From the NCBI GenBank assembly GCA_029781855.1, contig JAKOVX010000072.1, positions 1-56,632 of the forward strand: a stretch of 56,632 bases of DNA. The letters run 5' to 3'. The DNA is from Acidobacteriota bacterium. GTDB taxonomy: Bacteria; Acidobacteriota; Blastocatellia; Pyrinomonadales; Pyrinomonadaceae. Position numbers and translations under genes: made by a program. This document shows, one piece after another, positions 18,186 through 27,235 of the stretch (positions are counted from its first letter, which is position 1; every line of letters starts with the position of its first letter). The notes under the pieces are model-generated. The model was not told the DNA's origin. It saw only the letters and a list, made by a program, of their open reading frames with translations, and searched no databases.

Positions 18186-18446
18186 CTATGCGTGCGCCGG
18201 ATGATGCGTCCGTTGACGGCTTTTTGCTGCCGATCTTACTGCACGCTCAGTTTCAGCCGGCTTCTCCGTTGCCGGATGGGAAATGGCAGCTGGAAGCACG
18301 CCCATCATACCCATAAACACCATTCCGAATGCGACAAATCCGAAGACGAGCCCGACCGTTAAGGTCAACTGTCCGGCTACAAAGAGCAACGCGGCGGCCA
18401 ATGCGATGGCCAGCCAAAGTATTCCGTAAATCCGTACGATCATCAT
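18186..18446 (-). CDS. Small two-helix membrane protein
   Basis: About 86 residues from ATG at 18446, preceded by GGAG six bases upstream. Two hydrophobic helices (ILWLAIALAAALLFVAG and VGLVFGFVAFGMVFMGMMGVL) are followed by a basic hydrophilic tail with histidines. No family is recognised. A sigma-54-like site lies about 90 bases upstream, grouping it with nearby stress genes. A longer reading to 18527 starts about where the predicted transcript starts, which supports the shorter protein. Confidence 0.6.
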   Translation of the reverse strand: MMIVRIYGILWLAIALAAALLFVAGQLTLTVGLVFGFVAFGMVFMGMMGVLPAAISHPATEKPAETERAVRSAAKSRQRTHHPAHA

Positions 18447-18538
18447 TTTTCTCCAGTCGTGATGTTTTGTAACGCAACAGGCCATTAAAAGCGATGCTAC
18501 GCGCGCCGTGGATTCGGTTCCTGGCAATGGACTTTTAC

Positions 18539-18554
18539 GGCAACGATTATGCCA
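18539..18554 (-). promoter_or_regulatory. Sigma-54-like promoter for the small membrane protein
   Basis: The minus strand reads TGGCATAATCGTTGCC, with the GG-N10-GC core and TTGC kept, and two changes in the -24 element. The predicted start of transcription is near 18527, giving a leader of about 80 bases. Confidence 0.45.
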
Positions 18555-18721
18555 ATCGAAAATCGGCAGTATTAGTCAATTTGATATTGGTGACGCGCGA
18601 GAAACTACGCGACTTCGAATGCACCCCGTGAACTTATTCACACAAAATGCGAATCGCAGAGAACTGGCGGGATCGGCGCAATCCCATTGCTAGCTCTCTG
18701 CGACTCGACTTTTCGGCATCG

Positions 18722-20110
18722 CTATTTCGAAGCGTTTACCGAAATCTGTTTCAAATATGCCGCCAAGGCTTTGATCTCGTCGTCTTTGCCGACAAGCGGC
18801 GGCATATATTTTCGATACGGAGAATCATCCTTGTTTTCGTGCAGCATCTGCAGAATGTTCCCGATCGCCGTTTCATCGCGGTCTTTGAGCAAGTTATTCA
18901 TTGCTCTATAGCCTTTCTCGGTGTGACATGCTCCGCATTGACCGCGAAACATCAACTCGCCTTTTTTGAGGTCGGCTGCCTCGATAGTCTCGGAATCGGA
19001 GTAAAAACCCTTAACCGAATTCGCGGCCCACGACGAATGTGTCAGATATCCTTCGGCGTTATATTTCTCGACTTCGGACTTTCGCACTCCGTTCGAGTAC
19101 ATGAAATCGCCGATCACATATGGTTTCCTAAGCATTTCCCGTGCCTGTTCCGTCGATGCGGTCGCAGCGAATGCCAAAAGCACCAAAGAAATTGCCCAAC
19201 CGAGCCCAAAAGACTTGGAATTTCGGACCGCTACGAAGTAAACCAGAGCGATGATCGTTGCCGAAGTCATCACGGTTATCAATGCAGAACGGGTGATCTG
19301 GGTAAATGTCCCCTGGCCGATCGTGGAAATTCCCAGGTCAAGCAACTGCCGCTGAGCCTCGGGGACCATCGCCAGATACCAGAGAAAGCAGAACGGCACG
19401 AGAACGAATCCCGGAATAAGCCATTTTGCCGACCACGAAATGATCTCGTGCTTCAGCTTGCCATGGCGAAATCCGTCGAGGCGGCTGGCGGTGACAAGGG
19501 CCCAAATACCCGCCAGATTCCAGCTGATCAAGGTACGAAGGACAAGGCTCGGGAAATAGGTCGGGTTAAAGAACGCATACCAAAAGACCGAGGCTTCGTT
19601 GCCGCTGCCGGCGACGCTGAGCCAGGTCGAGCCGGGCGTCAGCATGAACGTTAGGATACCGTTGATTATCACAAGTGTTAGCCACGACGAGGCTGCGTAG
19701 ACGTAGCCGATCTTCAGATGCAGTTTCGGGTCTATTTTGTCCCACGTGTAGTAATAGATCGCGGCGGTCGTTAGTTCGACTATAAAGAAGACATATTCGA
19801 TCGCCCAGCCGAATACAAAATTGTGTATCAGCGTGCTCGTGGCCTCAGGATTTGCAAGGCCGATCGCGAACCATATTCCAACGCCCGAGGTAGTTCCAAA
19901 CGCCGCAGTCAAGATCAAAAAGAACTTGCTGTGACTCTTTAATACGCCGAACCAGTCGTCACGACCTTCTTTCAATGCCTTTCGTTCAGCAAGCGGCAAA
20001 TAGAGGCCTCCGCCGACCGCAAATAGAGCGATCAACAAATGATAGGTGGCAATAAGGCCTATGACTCCGCCGCCGCTCAAATATGGTACATCCCAAAATG
20101 GATAATTCAT
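18722..20110 (-). CDS. CydA-like membrane subunit fused to cytochrome c
   Basis: A 462-residue protein. About residues 1-330 hold eight or nine membrane helices resembling the cytochrome bd oxidase subunit I fold (for example TYHLLIALFAVGGGLYL and GWAIEYVFFIVELTTAAIYYY). The C-terminal part is a periplasmic class I cytochrome c with CGACH at residues 392-396 and a likely methionine ligand in YMPPLVG. It is the last gene of a four-gene unit with a polytopic subunit, a Rieske protein and a b6-type cytochrome b. I infer that the cytochrome c part takes electrons from the Rieske/b centre. It is not a normal bd oxidase: no CydB-like gene is present. Whether bd haems are bound is unknown. Confidence 0.75.
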   Translation of the reverse strand: MNYPFWDVPYLSGGGVIGLIATYHLLIALFAVGGGLYLPLAERKALKEGRDDWFGVLKSHSKFFLILTAAFGTTSGVGIWFAIGLANPEATSTLIHNFVFGWAIEYVFFIVELTTAAIYYYTWDKIDPKLHLKIGYVYAASSWLTLVIINGILTFMLTPGSTWLSVAGSGNEASVFWYAFFNPTYFPSLVLRTLISWNLAGIWALVTASRLDGFRHGKLKHEIISWSAKWLIPGFVLVPFCFLWYLAMVPEAQRQLLDLGISTIGQGTFTQITRSALITVMTSATIIALVYFVAVRNSKSFGLGWAISLVLLAFAATASTEQAREMLRKPYVIGDFMYSNGVRKSEVEKYNAEGYLTHSSWAANSVKGFYSDSETIEAADLKKGELMFRGQCGACHTEKGYRAMNNLLKDRDETAIGNILQMLHENKDDSPYRKYMPPLVGKDDEIKALAAYLKQISVNASK

Positions 20111-20122
20111 CTTAAAAACTCC

Positions 20123-21235
20123 TTACAGGTCCCAATATCCCCAGATGGTCGTCGCAAGCATGCCAAAAACGGCGATCAGTCCGATGTACAGAGCGGCCTT
20201 TGCCCATTTGCCGTTTCGGCCTTTTGCGTCGATGAACGGGATCAGGGCCCAGATGACGAGGCCGAGTGTGAAGACAACGATACCCAGATATTCACCAAAC
20301 GCTCCTGGAAACCATCTTCCAAAGACCTTGAGGACCTGGAACTGGCTCATGAAATACCATTCGGGATGGATGCCGACCGGTGCTGACGCGAGTTCGTCAG
20401 CCTGCGGCCCAAGCTGCCATGGATAAAGCGAAGCCAAAATGGCCAGCACGTTCAGCGAGAGCAGCCACATACCCAGGTCTTTGGCAAAAAAGTCGGGGAA
20501 GAACCGAATTGTTCTGCGTTCTTCGACAGGTTTTGCCTCTTCGCCCGGCGGCATTGCATTTCCGTGTTTCTGGACAAGCCATACGTGGAATGCGAGAAAT
20601 GGCAAATACAAAAGTGGTAGGATCACAACGTGCAGGGCAAAGAAACGTTGGGTTGTGGTCGATGTGATCTCCGATCCGCCGCGAACCAGATTGGTGATCA
20701 CGGTTCCAACTAACGGAATCGACGCCGGTATCTCCAGGCCGACCTTGGTCGCAAAATACGCTAGATCGTCCATCGGCAGAAGATAACCGCTGAATCCGAA
20801 GACCATAGTCATGCCTAAAAGAGCCAAACCCGACCACCAGCCGAATTCGCGCGGTTTCCGGTACGCCCGCATGAAGAACACCGAGAACATGTGGACAAAG
20901 ACGGCGAAAACCATTAGGTTGGCCGACCACGAATGTGCCGATCGTACCAGCCATCCAAATTGAATGTCGTAGGTGATCTGACGGACCGATTCGTACGCCT
21001 CGGCGCCGGGCCGGTAATAGACCAGCAAAAGGATGCCGGACAGAACCTGGACCATAAAGAAGAACAATGAAATTCCGCCCCAGTAATACCAAAAGGCATG
21101 TTTATGCTCCGGCACGGTTTTTTCGCGGGCGTGTGCCATCAAACCGGTAAGATCCAGACGATCATCCACCCAGTCGTAAATGGCCGCTGCACGCGACGTA
21201 CGGGATCTAGGCTCTTGTAACAAGGACGCGTCCAT
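20123..21235 (-). CDS. Cytochrome b (b6-type) of a Rieske/b complex
   Basis: About 370 residues. It carries the haem-ligand helices HSWSANLMVFAVFVH (14-residue His spacing) and H-N14-H in helix D (spacing 15, as in cytochrome b6), plus the Qo-site PEWY motif in GIHPEWYF and a C-terminal subunit IV-like part. Function: quinol oxidation with electron bifurcation to Rieske and b haems in the inner membrane. ATG at 21235 has TGGAGG upstream and overlaps the end of the Rieske gene by 29 bases. It is one of two such cytochrome b genes in the window; the other is at 43.6 kb. Confidence 0.9.
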   Translation of the reverse strand: MDASLLQEPRSRTSRAAAIYDWVDDRLDLTGLMAHAREKTVPEHKHAFWYYWGGISLFFFMVQVLSGILLLVYYRPGAEAYESVRQITYDIQFGWLVRSAHSWSANLMVFAVFVHMFSVFFMRAYRKPREFGWWSGLALLGMTMVFGFSGYLLPMDDLAYFATKVGLEIPASIPLVGTVITNLVRGGSEITSTTTQRFFALHVVILPLLYLPFLAFHVWLVQKHGNAMPPGEEAKPVEERRTIRFFPDFFAKDLGMWLLSLNVLAILASLYPWQLGPQADELASAPVGIHPEWYFMSQFQVLKVFGRWFPGAFGEYLGIVVFTLGLVIWALIPFIDAKGRNGKWAKAALYIGLIAVFGMLATTIWGYWDL

Positions 21236-21707
21236 CTTGAACCTCCACATTGAATTTTGTTAACGGCTTGGGCGGCGGCCCCGAGATGTTCGAGCCTGTT
21301 TTGGCATCATAAACACCTCCGTGGCAGGCACACTCGATGCGTACCGTTTCAGGATTGTATTTGACGGTGCAGCCGAGGTGCGTGCAGACAGCATTCAAGG
21401 CAACGAAGTTACCATCGGCACTGCGGATGAGCATCGCCGGCTTGGTGCCGAATTTGAACATAAGTGCGGAATTGACCGGCAGTTTGTCGGCGCCATCGAG
21501 TGTCGCGGAATTAACCGCCGTTTCGCTCGCCGCACGCTCTGCCGGCGTCGCGAGATATTTGTAAACCGGGTAACCGATGGCTCCGACGTAGACCGCTCCG
21601 ATCGCGCCGACGCCCATCCACAGGAACGAACGTTTCGAGCCGTCGATCTCCGGATCATCATTATCCTGCGATCTCAAGATGTCGTTGATCGCATCTTCAT
21701 TGATCAT
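21207..21707 (-). CDS. Rieske [2Fe-2S] protein
   Basis: A 166-residue membrane-anchored Rieske protein. One N-terminal helix (SFLWMGVGAIGAVYVGAIGYPVY) is followed by the cluster-binding motifs CTHLGC and CACHGG. It accepts an electron from quinol at the cytochrome b Qo site on the periplasmic side. Its start overlaps the upstream polytopic gene by 11 bases and its end overlaps cytochrome b, so all are co-translated. The cytochrome c acceptor is probably the fused domain in the fourth gene. Confidence 0.93.
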   Translation of the reverse strand: MINEDAINDILRSQDNDDPEIDGSKRSFLWMGVGAIGAVYVGAIGYPVYKYLATPAERAASETAVNSATLDGADKLPVNSALMFKFGTKPAMLIRSADGNFVALNAVCTHLGCTVKYNPETVRIECACHGGVYDAKTGSNISGPPPKPLTKFNVEVQDGRVLVTRA

Positions 21708-22872
21708 CTTCTTCCTCCATGAGATTTTGTAAATCAGCTTCGCCGGCGAAAGCGGCTACGGCAGTTTGGTTGGCGATCTGTTTAGCGGAGCGGGCGACAA
21801 GGACGAGCAGGAAGCCGATCAATGCCAGGCCGCCAACGAATAAAGCGAGAAACAGGAGCACGACCGACCAGTTTGAAACTACAGTTCGCTGCCAGACGTC
21901 AAAACCCTTGGACAGGAGCGTGAGATCGCGAATGCCGTCACGGACAACCACGAAGCCCGCTGTGCCTAGAGCACCAAACAGGATCGCCGTTGCGGCAAGG
22001 ATCTTTGATCCTGTTTTGCCCCAAAAAGCTGCTATCAGCGAAGCAACGACTGCAAGAACTGTGAAAACGGCCCAGGCCCACAACGCGGATGAAGTAAGTG
22101 TTCCGGACATGATTCCGTCCTGAACAACCGCCGGTTGGACACGGTACACCCAAACGCCAGCCGCCATTTCGAGGGCCAGAAAGCCGGCCGCGAAGATACC
22201 GCCCCACTTTCGAAGAAAGCCGGCGACCTCCGGTTTTTCGTTGCCGAAAGTGCTGAGAAAGAGCAGTCCGGCACCCGACAACCCGAATCCACCGGCGAGC
22301 ATAAATAAGAACCGCGGTGTTGTACTCGGGTCACCGGTCGGGAAGATCATCCCAAGGCCGCCGCTAGCCTGGTAAAGCGGCTGCCACGCTTCGGGGCGGA
22401 GCATCAACGTCATATTGATCGAGAATATCTTTGCAATGTAAACCACACCGACCCAAGAGAGGAGGCTATAGCCCCACCACGCGCGTCCGGAATTGGCTCG
22501 ATCTGCGCACTTATAAAGTAGAAAGTAAGTGAGTGTCAGAACGACAATCACCGAGATCCAGTAAAATCCGATGAGGACGCTGCTCGTATAAAGTGCTCGT
22601 CCATAAAGTACCTGGCTAAACAGCAACGGAGGCACGCCGAAATTGATGACGTACGTCATCAAGGTCGGGACTTTTCGGATGACGGCATCTGATCCGTCAC
22701 GACGGACCGAATGCTTCTTTCCCAAGAAATTCCACACAGTCGCGAGTGTCAGGCTGCCGACAAGGAGCTGCATCGCGAGAAAGTGCAGCACGAGCGTGAC
22801 GTCACCAAGGAGCTTGAACAGCCACACCGGCGCGGGTAGAGGGATCGGGTCAACACTTGGAAATTGAAACAA
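21697..22872 (-). CDS. Polytopic subunit of the Rieske/b/CydA-like complex
   Basis: About 391 residues with roughly nine or ten membrane helices, for example LVLHFLAMQLLVGSLTL, SVLIGFYWISVIVVLTLTYFL and SNWSVVLLFLALFVGGLALIGFLLVLVA. I chose a TTG start at 22872 giving an N-terminus FQFPSVDPIPLPAPVW: it has GGAG nine bases upstream and lies below a sigma-54-like promoter. A longer ATG reading from 22992 begins upstream of that promoter and was set aside. It is first in the complex operon. It shows no clear haem c motif; a conserved His in the first helix could bind haem b. Relation to CydA is suspected, not shown. Confidence 0.65.
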   Translation of the reverse strand: MFQFPSVDPIPLPAPVWLFKLLGDVTLVLHFLAMQLLVGSLTLATVWNFLGKKHSVRRDGSDAVIRKVPTLMTYVINFGVPPLLFSQVLYGRALYTSSVLIGFYWISVIVVLTLTYFLLYKCADRANSGRAWWGYSLLSWVGVVYIAKIFSINMTLMLRPEAWQPLYQASGGLGMIFPTGDPSTTPRFLFMLAGGFGLSGAGLLFLSTFGNEKPEVAGFLRKWGGIFAAGFLALEMAAGVWVYRVQPAVVQDGIMSGTLTSSALWAWAVFTVLAVVASLIAAFWGKTGSKILAATAILFGALGTAGFVVVRDGIRDLTLLSKGFDVWQRTVVSNWSVVLLFLALFVGGLALIGFLLVLVARSAKQIANQTAVAAFAGEADLQNLMEEEDDQ

Positions 22873-22938
22873 GGTAGTATTCTCCTGATCTTCGAGATCT
22901 GGATCTCGAGCTAAATACGATCCATTGCCCACGACAAA

Positions 22939-22954
22939 TACAAGCAGCGTGCCA
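22939..22954 (-). promoter_or_regulatory. Sigma-54-like promoter for the Rieske/b/CydA-like operon
   Basis: The minus strand reads TGGCACGCTGCTTGTA: a perfect -24 element (TGGCACG), but the -12 element is TTGTA instead of TTGCA. The predicted transcript starts near 22928, 56 bases before the TTG start. The changed -12 dinucleotide lowers confidence. Confidence 0.45.
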
Positions 22955-23104
22955 ATCTGGATAACCGAGATTTTTGCTTTTGTTTGCGCCATATATCGCG
23001 AAAATTTCCGCGGGCGGGCGCGAGGTTGATTGATTTTTCCACGCCTTTTCAGCGAAAAGGATCGGCCGAAAATTCAATTGCACTCATTTACGGTAGTTGT
23101 GGTG

Positions 23105-23120
23105 TGGTACGAAGCTTGCT
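23105..23120 (+). promoter_or_regulatory. Sigma-54-like promoter for the DUF5335 gene
   Basis: TGGTACGAAGCTTGCT matches TGGCACG-N4-TTGCW with one change (C to T) and correct GG-N10-GC spacing. The predicted start is near 23132, about 47 bases before the ATG. It shares the form GGTACGAA-N2-TTGC with the site at 24332. Confidence 0.65.
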
Positions 23121-23178
23121 CTTATCCAGTTCGTAGTGCCGGGTTCAGAACTATTGGGTCGCGGTCGAGGAGGTAATT

Positions 23179-23565
23179 ATGACGCAGATCATAAAGAGAC
23201 AAGATTGGAAGGGATTTTTCGATCGCATCAGTTCCGATTTCATGGATTGGGAGACGTCGGTTCAGATAATGAGCGACGATAACGGTCTCCTTACCCTTAA
23301 TGACGGGTTGTTATTTAGCGGGATCACTTTTGACGACAAACAGGACGACGATCACATGGAAATTCGAATGGGAATCGACGTTGATCACCATCAAACTCAT
23401 AATATCGATCACCCCCAAAGCGTGATGTTCGAGCCGGCGAAACGCGGTCCGGGCGGTACGCTGGATATTGAGGGTCGGGGCGGCGAAAAAACGTTGATCG
23501 AGTTTCGGCGTCCAAAACCAATGATGATCGAGTATGTAAAAAGCGAGATACTTATCGCCGGTTAG
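23179..23565 (+). CDS. DUF5335-like small soluble protein
   Basis: A 128-residue soluble protein with GAGGAGG just upstream of its ATG. It starts RQDWKGFFDRISSDFMDWETSVQI and has a beta-rich centre with a histidine-rich stretch (DVDHHQTHNIDHP) and an end ILIAG. The layout resembles the DUF5335 family, whose function is unknown to me. Its own sigma-54-like promoter and a strong terminator make it a single-gene unit placed with stress genes. Confidence 0.75.
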   Translation: MTQIIKRQDWKGFFDRISSDFMDWETSVQIMSDDNGLLTLNDGLLFSGITFDDKQDDDHMEIRMGIDVDHHQTHNIDHPQSVMFEPAKRGPGGTLDIEGRGGEKTLIEFRRPKPMMIEYVKSEILIAG

Positions 23566-23587
23566 TTGATAGAAGAAAAATAGATCG

Positions 23588-23617
23588 AAAGGGCTTGGGG
23601 TTCGCTCCAAGCCCTTT
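23588..23617. terminator. Bidirectional rho-independent terminator
   Basis: An 11-bp stem (AAAGGGCTTGG with CCAAGCCCTTT) and an 8-base loop, with T-runs on both sides, lies between the convergent DUF5335 and PNPOx-like genes. Confidence 0.9.
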
Positions 23618-23619
23618 TT

Positions 23620-24117
23620 CTAATATATTTTCCCCCGGGAAATGTCATTTTCCGGGATGACATCGGGTGCTTCCGGTAAGGGGGGCACTGCCCGGCGGCC
23701 GGTTGTTCGTACAGGAGTAATTCGAAAAACGACCTCAATATTTTCACGGATCCAATTATCAAGCCAGTGAATGCTCACCGCGGGCGTCAGCGTTGGATTG
23801 ACTTTCGTGATCGCAGAAAGTGCTGCTTCCCGCTCATCGGGCTCAGTGATCCGCTCCGCTACTCCGGTGACGATCACGCTCTCCCAATTCTGATTGTTGA
23901 CCACCTCTTCCGCCTGAAGGCAAACGCGTGGATTTTGACCGATGATCTGTGATTTTTTACCCTCGGTCGTGTACACAAAGATCCGCCCATTCTGGTATGC
24001 AAAATGAACCGGAACGACATATGGATCATCGTTTACCGAACATGCCAGGTGGCCATATCCGACCCTTGAAAGCAGTTCGTCAATTTCTCGATCGCTGAGT
24101 TCTTCGACTTCGATCAT
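23620..24117 (-). CDS. Pyridoxamine 5'-phosphate oxidase-like flavin-binding protein
   Basis: A 165-residue protein of the PNPOx-like split-barrel superfamily. Visible family signs are LSRVGYGHLACSVNDDPYVVPVHFAYQNGRIFVYTTEGKK near the N-terminus and VCLQAEEV...WESVIVTGVAERI in the middle. Members bind FMN, F420 or haem; the ligand cannot be read here. Similar proteins occur in hypoxia and dormancy regulons of other phyla. A good sigma-54-like site lies upstream and GGGAGGAAAAG precedes the ATG. Confidence 0.85.
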   Translation of the reverse strand: MIEVEELSDREIDELLSRVGYGHLACSVNDDPYVVPVHFAYQNGRIFVYTTEGKKSQIIGQNPRVCLQAEEVVNNQNWESVIVTGVAERITEPDEREAALSAITKVNPTLTPAVSIHWLDNWIRENIEVVFRITPVRTTGRRAVPPLPEAPDVIPENDISRGKIY

Positions 24118-24182
24118 GATCTTTTCCTCCCGTCGCCGCGAGCATTGTAGTTAAAAAATTGCTCGAACTTACCCGTTGTAAA

Positions 24183-24198
24183 CGCAAAGTCCGTGCCG
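24183..24198 (-). promoter_or_regulatory. Sigma-54-like promoter for the PNPOx-like gene
   Basis: The minus strand reads CGGCACGGACTTTGCG, with exact GGCACG and TTGC cores and GG-N10-GC spacing. It has the same flanking letters as the site at 6030-6045. The predicted start is near 24172, about 55 bases before the ATG. Confidence 0.65.
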
Positions 24199-24331
24199 AG
24201 TCTCTATCGCAACACAACGAGTCGATCGTCACATGTCGCTCTGCGGGCCTGCCAAATAGTACGATCCGTTCGTACGTCCGAATACATCTTACATTTTCTT
24301 AGAATGTGATCTCACCCTCGAACCTGAACTA

Positions 24332-24347
24332 CGGTACGAAACTTGCA
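24332..24347 (+). promoter_or_regulatory. Sigma-54-like promoter for the universal stress gene
   Basis: CGGTACGAAACTTGCA keeps the GG-N10-GC core and a full TTGCA element, with C for T at the first base and T for C in the -24 box. The predicted start is near 24358, about 80 bases before the ATG at 24437. Confidence 0.6.
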
Positions 24348-24436
24348 GTTATCAATGGTTGGTTAGGAGCCAAATGTGCTCAATAAAACGGTTTCGATCT
24401 TACGATATCGAAACATTAGGTGCCGGGAGGCAAAAA

Positions 24437-24898
24437 ATGAAAATACTTATCGCAATCGACGGATCTGAATATGGAAGGGCCGCAATGGACGCAGCCTGCC
24501 GAATGATCGTCCGGCCCGAAACGAGCGAGATCAAGATAATTTCTGCGTACGAAGATGCATACCCGATCTCGGCAGAACCTTTCGCGATATCAGCTGACTA
24601 CTATCAAAAGGTGGACGAGGCAGTTCACCAACAAACCATTGGTTTCGTCGACGACGCCATCGCGCAATGTCGTGAATGTTTCCCGGGCGTTGAACTCAAG
24701 TTGACGTCTGAGGTTCTCCGGGGTGCGCCGGATCGCGAGATCATAGAAAAGGCAAAAGAATGGGGTGCCGACCTTATTGTAGTCGGATCCCACGGCCGCG
24801 GTTTCTGGGGTCGCCTTTTAGGATCGGTGTCGGACGGAGTCGTACACCATGCACCGTGTTCTGTCCTGGTGGTCCGCAAACCTGCCGAAACTGCCTAG
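24437..24898 (+). CDS. Universal stress protein (single UspA domain)
   Basis: About 153 residues. MKILIAIDGSEYGRAAMDAA opens the Usp fold and VVGSHGRGFWGRLLGSVSDGV is the ATP-binding G-2x-G-9x-G(S/T) motif, so it probably binds ATP. ATG at 24437 has GGGAGG upstream; an in-frame reading from 24359 starts at the predicted transcription start and is unlikely. A small membrane protein gene follows after 28 bases. A sigma-54-like promoter lies upstream. Confidence 0.92.
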   Translation: MKILIAIDGSEYGRAAMDAACRMIVRPETSEIKIISAYEDAYPISAEPFAISADYYQKVDEAVHQQTIGFVDDAIAQCRECFPGVELKLTSEVLRGAPDREIIEKAKEWGADLIVVGSHGRGFWGRLLGSVSDGVVHHAPCSVLVVRKPAETA

Positions 24899-24926
24899 GT
24901 CGGTTTTGGGCGAATCGGAGAACGAA

Positions 24927-25319
24927 ATGCGGATCCTGTACCGCAGCATCACGGTTTGGCTTCTGATCGTCATTGCCGAATCGATAAATGGAACGCTGCG
25001 GGAGATCTTTCTTGTGCCCGCATTGGGGATGGCCGAAGCTAAACAGGTATCATTCCTCACGGCGCTGGTCGTGATCTCCGCAATAACGCTCATGTCGATC
25101 CGTTGGATCGGTGCTGCGACGACGACCCATTTGTTACTCATAGGGGCAATGTGGGCCGGCCTAATGCTCAGTTTTGAATGGGCGCTCGGTAATTTCGTTC
25201 TTGGAGTGTCGTTCGAGAATTTTGCAGCCGAATATGATCCCAGGCAGGGCGGCATGATGTCGATCGGAATGCTCTTTCTTATTTTCATCCCGTTGATCGC
25301 GTATCGGATCAGGAGATAA
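24927..25319 (+). CDS. Small polytopic membrane protein
   Basis: About 130 residues with four hydrophobic segments ([73 protein letters not shown]). GGAGAA lies just upstream of the ATG. No family is recognised. It follows the universal stress gene and is probably co-transcribed. Its stop overlaps the convergent histidine kinase gene by 11 bases. Confidence 0.65.
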   Translation: MRILYRSITVWLLIVIAESINGTLREIFLVPALGMAEAKQVSFLTALVVISAITLMSIRWIGAATTTHLLLIGAMWAGLMLSFEWALGNFVLGVSFENFAAEYDPRQGGMMSIGMLFLIFIPLIAYRIRR

Positions 25320-27222
25320 TTTCGGCGAGCACATTCAGAAGTGCTTCAGCAGTAAACGGTTTAGTCAGGAATTGCTGGATATTTTGGCTCCGAAGCTCAG
25401 CCGTTTGACCTGCGCTCATTAACCCGCTCATCGCTATTATTTGGACATCGGGATCAATCTTTCTCAAGGCCCGTATCAAAGAGGCTCCGTCCATATACGG
25501 CATTGCCATGTCGGTCAAGACCGCGGCGATCTCCTTTCCTCGTTGGGCGAATGCCGCGAGAGCCTCGGTTCCGTCATTTGCCAGTACGACGCGATAGCCA
25601 AATCTCTCAAGCGTTGCCTTGGTAACGTTCCTGATATTTTCTTCGTCGTCGACGATCAGGATAAGTTCATTATTTCCGCCCGGCAACTTTGCGATCGACT
25701 GTTTTTCATCGCCGCTATGTAGAACGTCGGCAGACGGGAAGTATATCGAGAAGCGTGAACCCTTTTGCGGTTCACTGTAAACGTTCAGGAAACCACCGTG
25801 GCTCTTCACAATGGTCAAGGTGGTAGAAAGGCCAAGGCCCGTGCCCTTCCCAACTTCCTTCGTCGTAAAGAATGGATCGAAGATGCGATGGACGATCTCA
25901 GGCGGCATGCCCGAACCGGTGTCGCTGACCGTCAGCAAGACGTATTCGCCCGGCTCGGCGTCGATATTCATCCGGGCGTAATTTTCGTCTATAACAACGT
26001 TCGCGGCCTTGAGCCTCAGGGTTCCTCCCAACGGCATCGCATCCCTGGCATTGATGCAGATATTCATCAGCACCTGATGGATCTGAGTCGGATCGGCCGA
26101 GATCGTCCACAGATCCGGTTCAATCTCGAACTTCAAATGGATCGACTTGGGAAGGGTTTCCTCGAGTACCCGGATCAGGTCCTTGATGATGTGTTTTACC
26201 TGTACCGTAACGCGGTCACCAGACATTCCGCGCGCGAACGTCAAAACCTGCTTAACCAATTCGGCCCCGCGCTCAGTATTCTCGCGGACCATCTCGAGCC
26301 ATCGCATTGAATCCTCGTCGGTCCCGTTCATCTTGAGCATCTCGACCGACATCATGATCGGCGAAAGAATGTTATTCAGATCGTGGGCAATACCGCCGGC
26401 CAGTGTCCCGATCGATTCGAGCCGCTGGGCCCTAAGCAGCTGCTGTTCGGCAAGCTTCTGCTCGGTAATGTCGGTATTCGTTATCAGGATATAGTCCGGT
26501 TGCCCTTTCTCATTTCGAACGAGCGACCAGCGAGTCACGACATGAATATCATTGCCCGATACAGTGTTTTGTTTGGTCTCAAGTTTCCATTCATCGCGCT
26601 CGAGCAATGCGGTGTTGGCGGTTTTCGGAACGGTGTTGTCTCCGCCATGCAGCACGTCCGCAATATTTTTCCCCAAAACTTCGGAAACAGGGTGGCCGTA
26701 CATCCGCTCAGCACCCTTATTCCAATAGAGTATTTGGTGATTAAGGTCGCAGACGAGGATCGCATCTTGCGCGCGGTCCAGGAGAGACGCTTGCTGACGG
26801 ATCCGTTCTTCGGCGCGTTTGCGTTCGGTGACCTCGTATCTGATCGAGACGTATTGTCGGGGCTTGCCGTCTTCGTTCAGAAACGGAACGATCGTTGTGT
26901 CGACCCAATATATGGAGCCGTCCTTTGCCCTGTTGCGCAACTCGCCGCGCCAAACGTTGCCGCTCGCAATGGTCTTCCAGAGATCGCGAATAAACTCAGG
27001 CGGATGAAATCCGGAGTTGATGATGCGATGATCTTTGCCAATAAGTTCCTCGCGGGAATATTGCGAAATATCGACAAACTTATCGTTTACGTAAGTGATC
27101 AGCCCTCGCTGGTCGGTAATAGCGACGATAGCCGACTGATCGAGCGCAAATTTCAGATCGGTCAACTCTTTTGAGAGTTGCTGAGGTAACCGCTCTTCCT
27201 TTTCATCCGGTTGGTTGTTCAC
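25309..27222 (-). CDS. Hybrid sensor histidine kinase (PAS-PAS-HisKA-HATPase-REC)
   Basis: A 637-residue soluble kinase. Two PAS domains with PAC tails occupy about residues 20-265 ([37 protein letters not shown]). The phosphoacceptor is in [13 protein letters not shown], followed by an ATPase domain ([29 protein letters not shown]) and a receiver domain with [15 protein letters not shown] and LTKPF. There are no membrane segments, so it senses an internal signal, perhaps redox or a ligand through PAS. Its gene is 13 bases after the NtrC-family regulator, which is probably its output partner. Confidence 0.92.
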   Translation of the reverse strand: MNNQPDEKEERLPQQLSKELTDLKFALDQSAIVAITDQRGLITYVNDKFVDISQYSREELIGKDHRIINSGFHPPEFIRDLWKTIASGNVWRGELRNRAKDGSIYWVDTTIVPFLNEDGKPRQYVSIRYEVTERKRAEERIRQQASLLDRAQDAILVCDLNHQILYWNKGAERMYGHPVSEVLGKNIADVLHGGDNTVPKTANTALLERDEWKLETKQNTVSGNDIHVVTRWSLVRNEKGQPDYILITNTDITEQKLAEQQLLRAQRLESIGTLAGGIAHDLNNILSPIMMSVEMLKMNGTDEDSMRWLEMVRENTERGAELVKQVLTFARGMSGDRVTVQVKHIIKDLIRVLEETLPKSIHLKFEIEPDLWTISADPTQIHQVLMNICINARDAMPLGGTLRLKAANVVIDENYARMNIDAEPGEYVLLTVSDTGSGMPPEIVHRIFDPFFTTKEVGKGTGLGLSTTLTIVKSHGGFLNVYSEPQKGSRFSIYFPSADVLHSGDEKQSIAKLPGGNNELILIVDDEENIRNVTKATLERFGYRVVLANDGTEALAAFAQRGKEIAAVLTDMAMPYMDGASLIRALRKIDPDVQIIAMSGLMSAGQTAELRSQNIQQFLTKPFTAEALLNVLAEIIS

Positions 27223-27235
27223 GATCAGGGAAATT

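Larger units (their letters stand above)
22873..23178. other. Divergent promoter region
   Basis: These 306 bases separate the minus-strand Rieske/b/CydA-like operon from the plus-strand DUF5335 gene. They hold two divergent sigma-54-like sites (22939-22954 minus and 23105-23120 plus). An open frame continues leftward from 22992 in frame with the polytopic gene, but I take it as leader. No other gene was seen. Confidence 0.55.
24118..24436. other. Divergent promoter region with two sigma-54-like sites
   Basis: These 319 bases between the PNPOx-like gene and the universal stress gene hold one -24/-12 site on each strand (24183-24198 minus, 24332-24347 plus). No coding sequence is supported. 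Activator binding between them is likely but no clear dyad was recognised. Confidence 0.55.

Noticed and set aside
18119..18260. Sigma-54-like site upstream of Hsp20
   Set aside because: The best match has the wrong spacing (N11) and the candidates with N10 lack TTGC.
18722..20110. Calling this a cytochrome bd terminal oxidase subunit
   Set aside because: No CydB-like gene, a fused cytochrome c and Rieske/b neighbours argue against a canonical bd oxidase.
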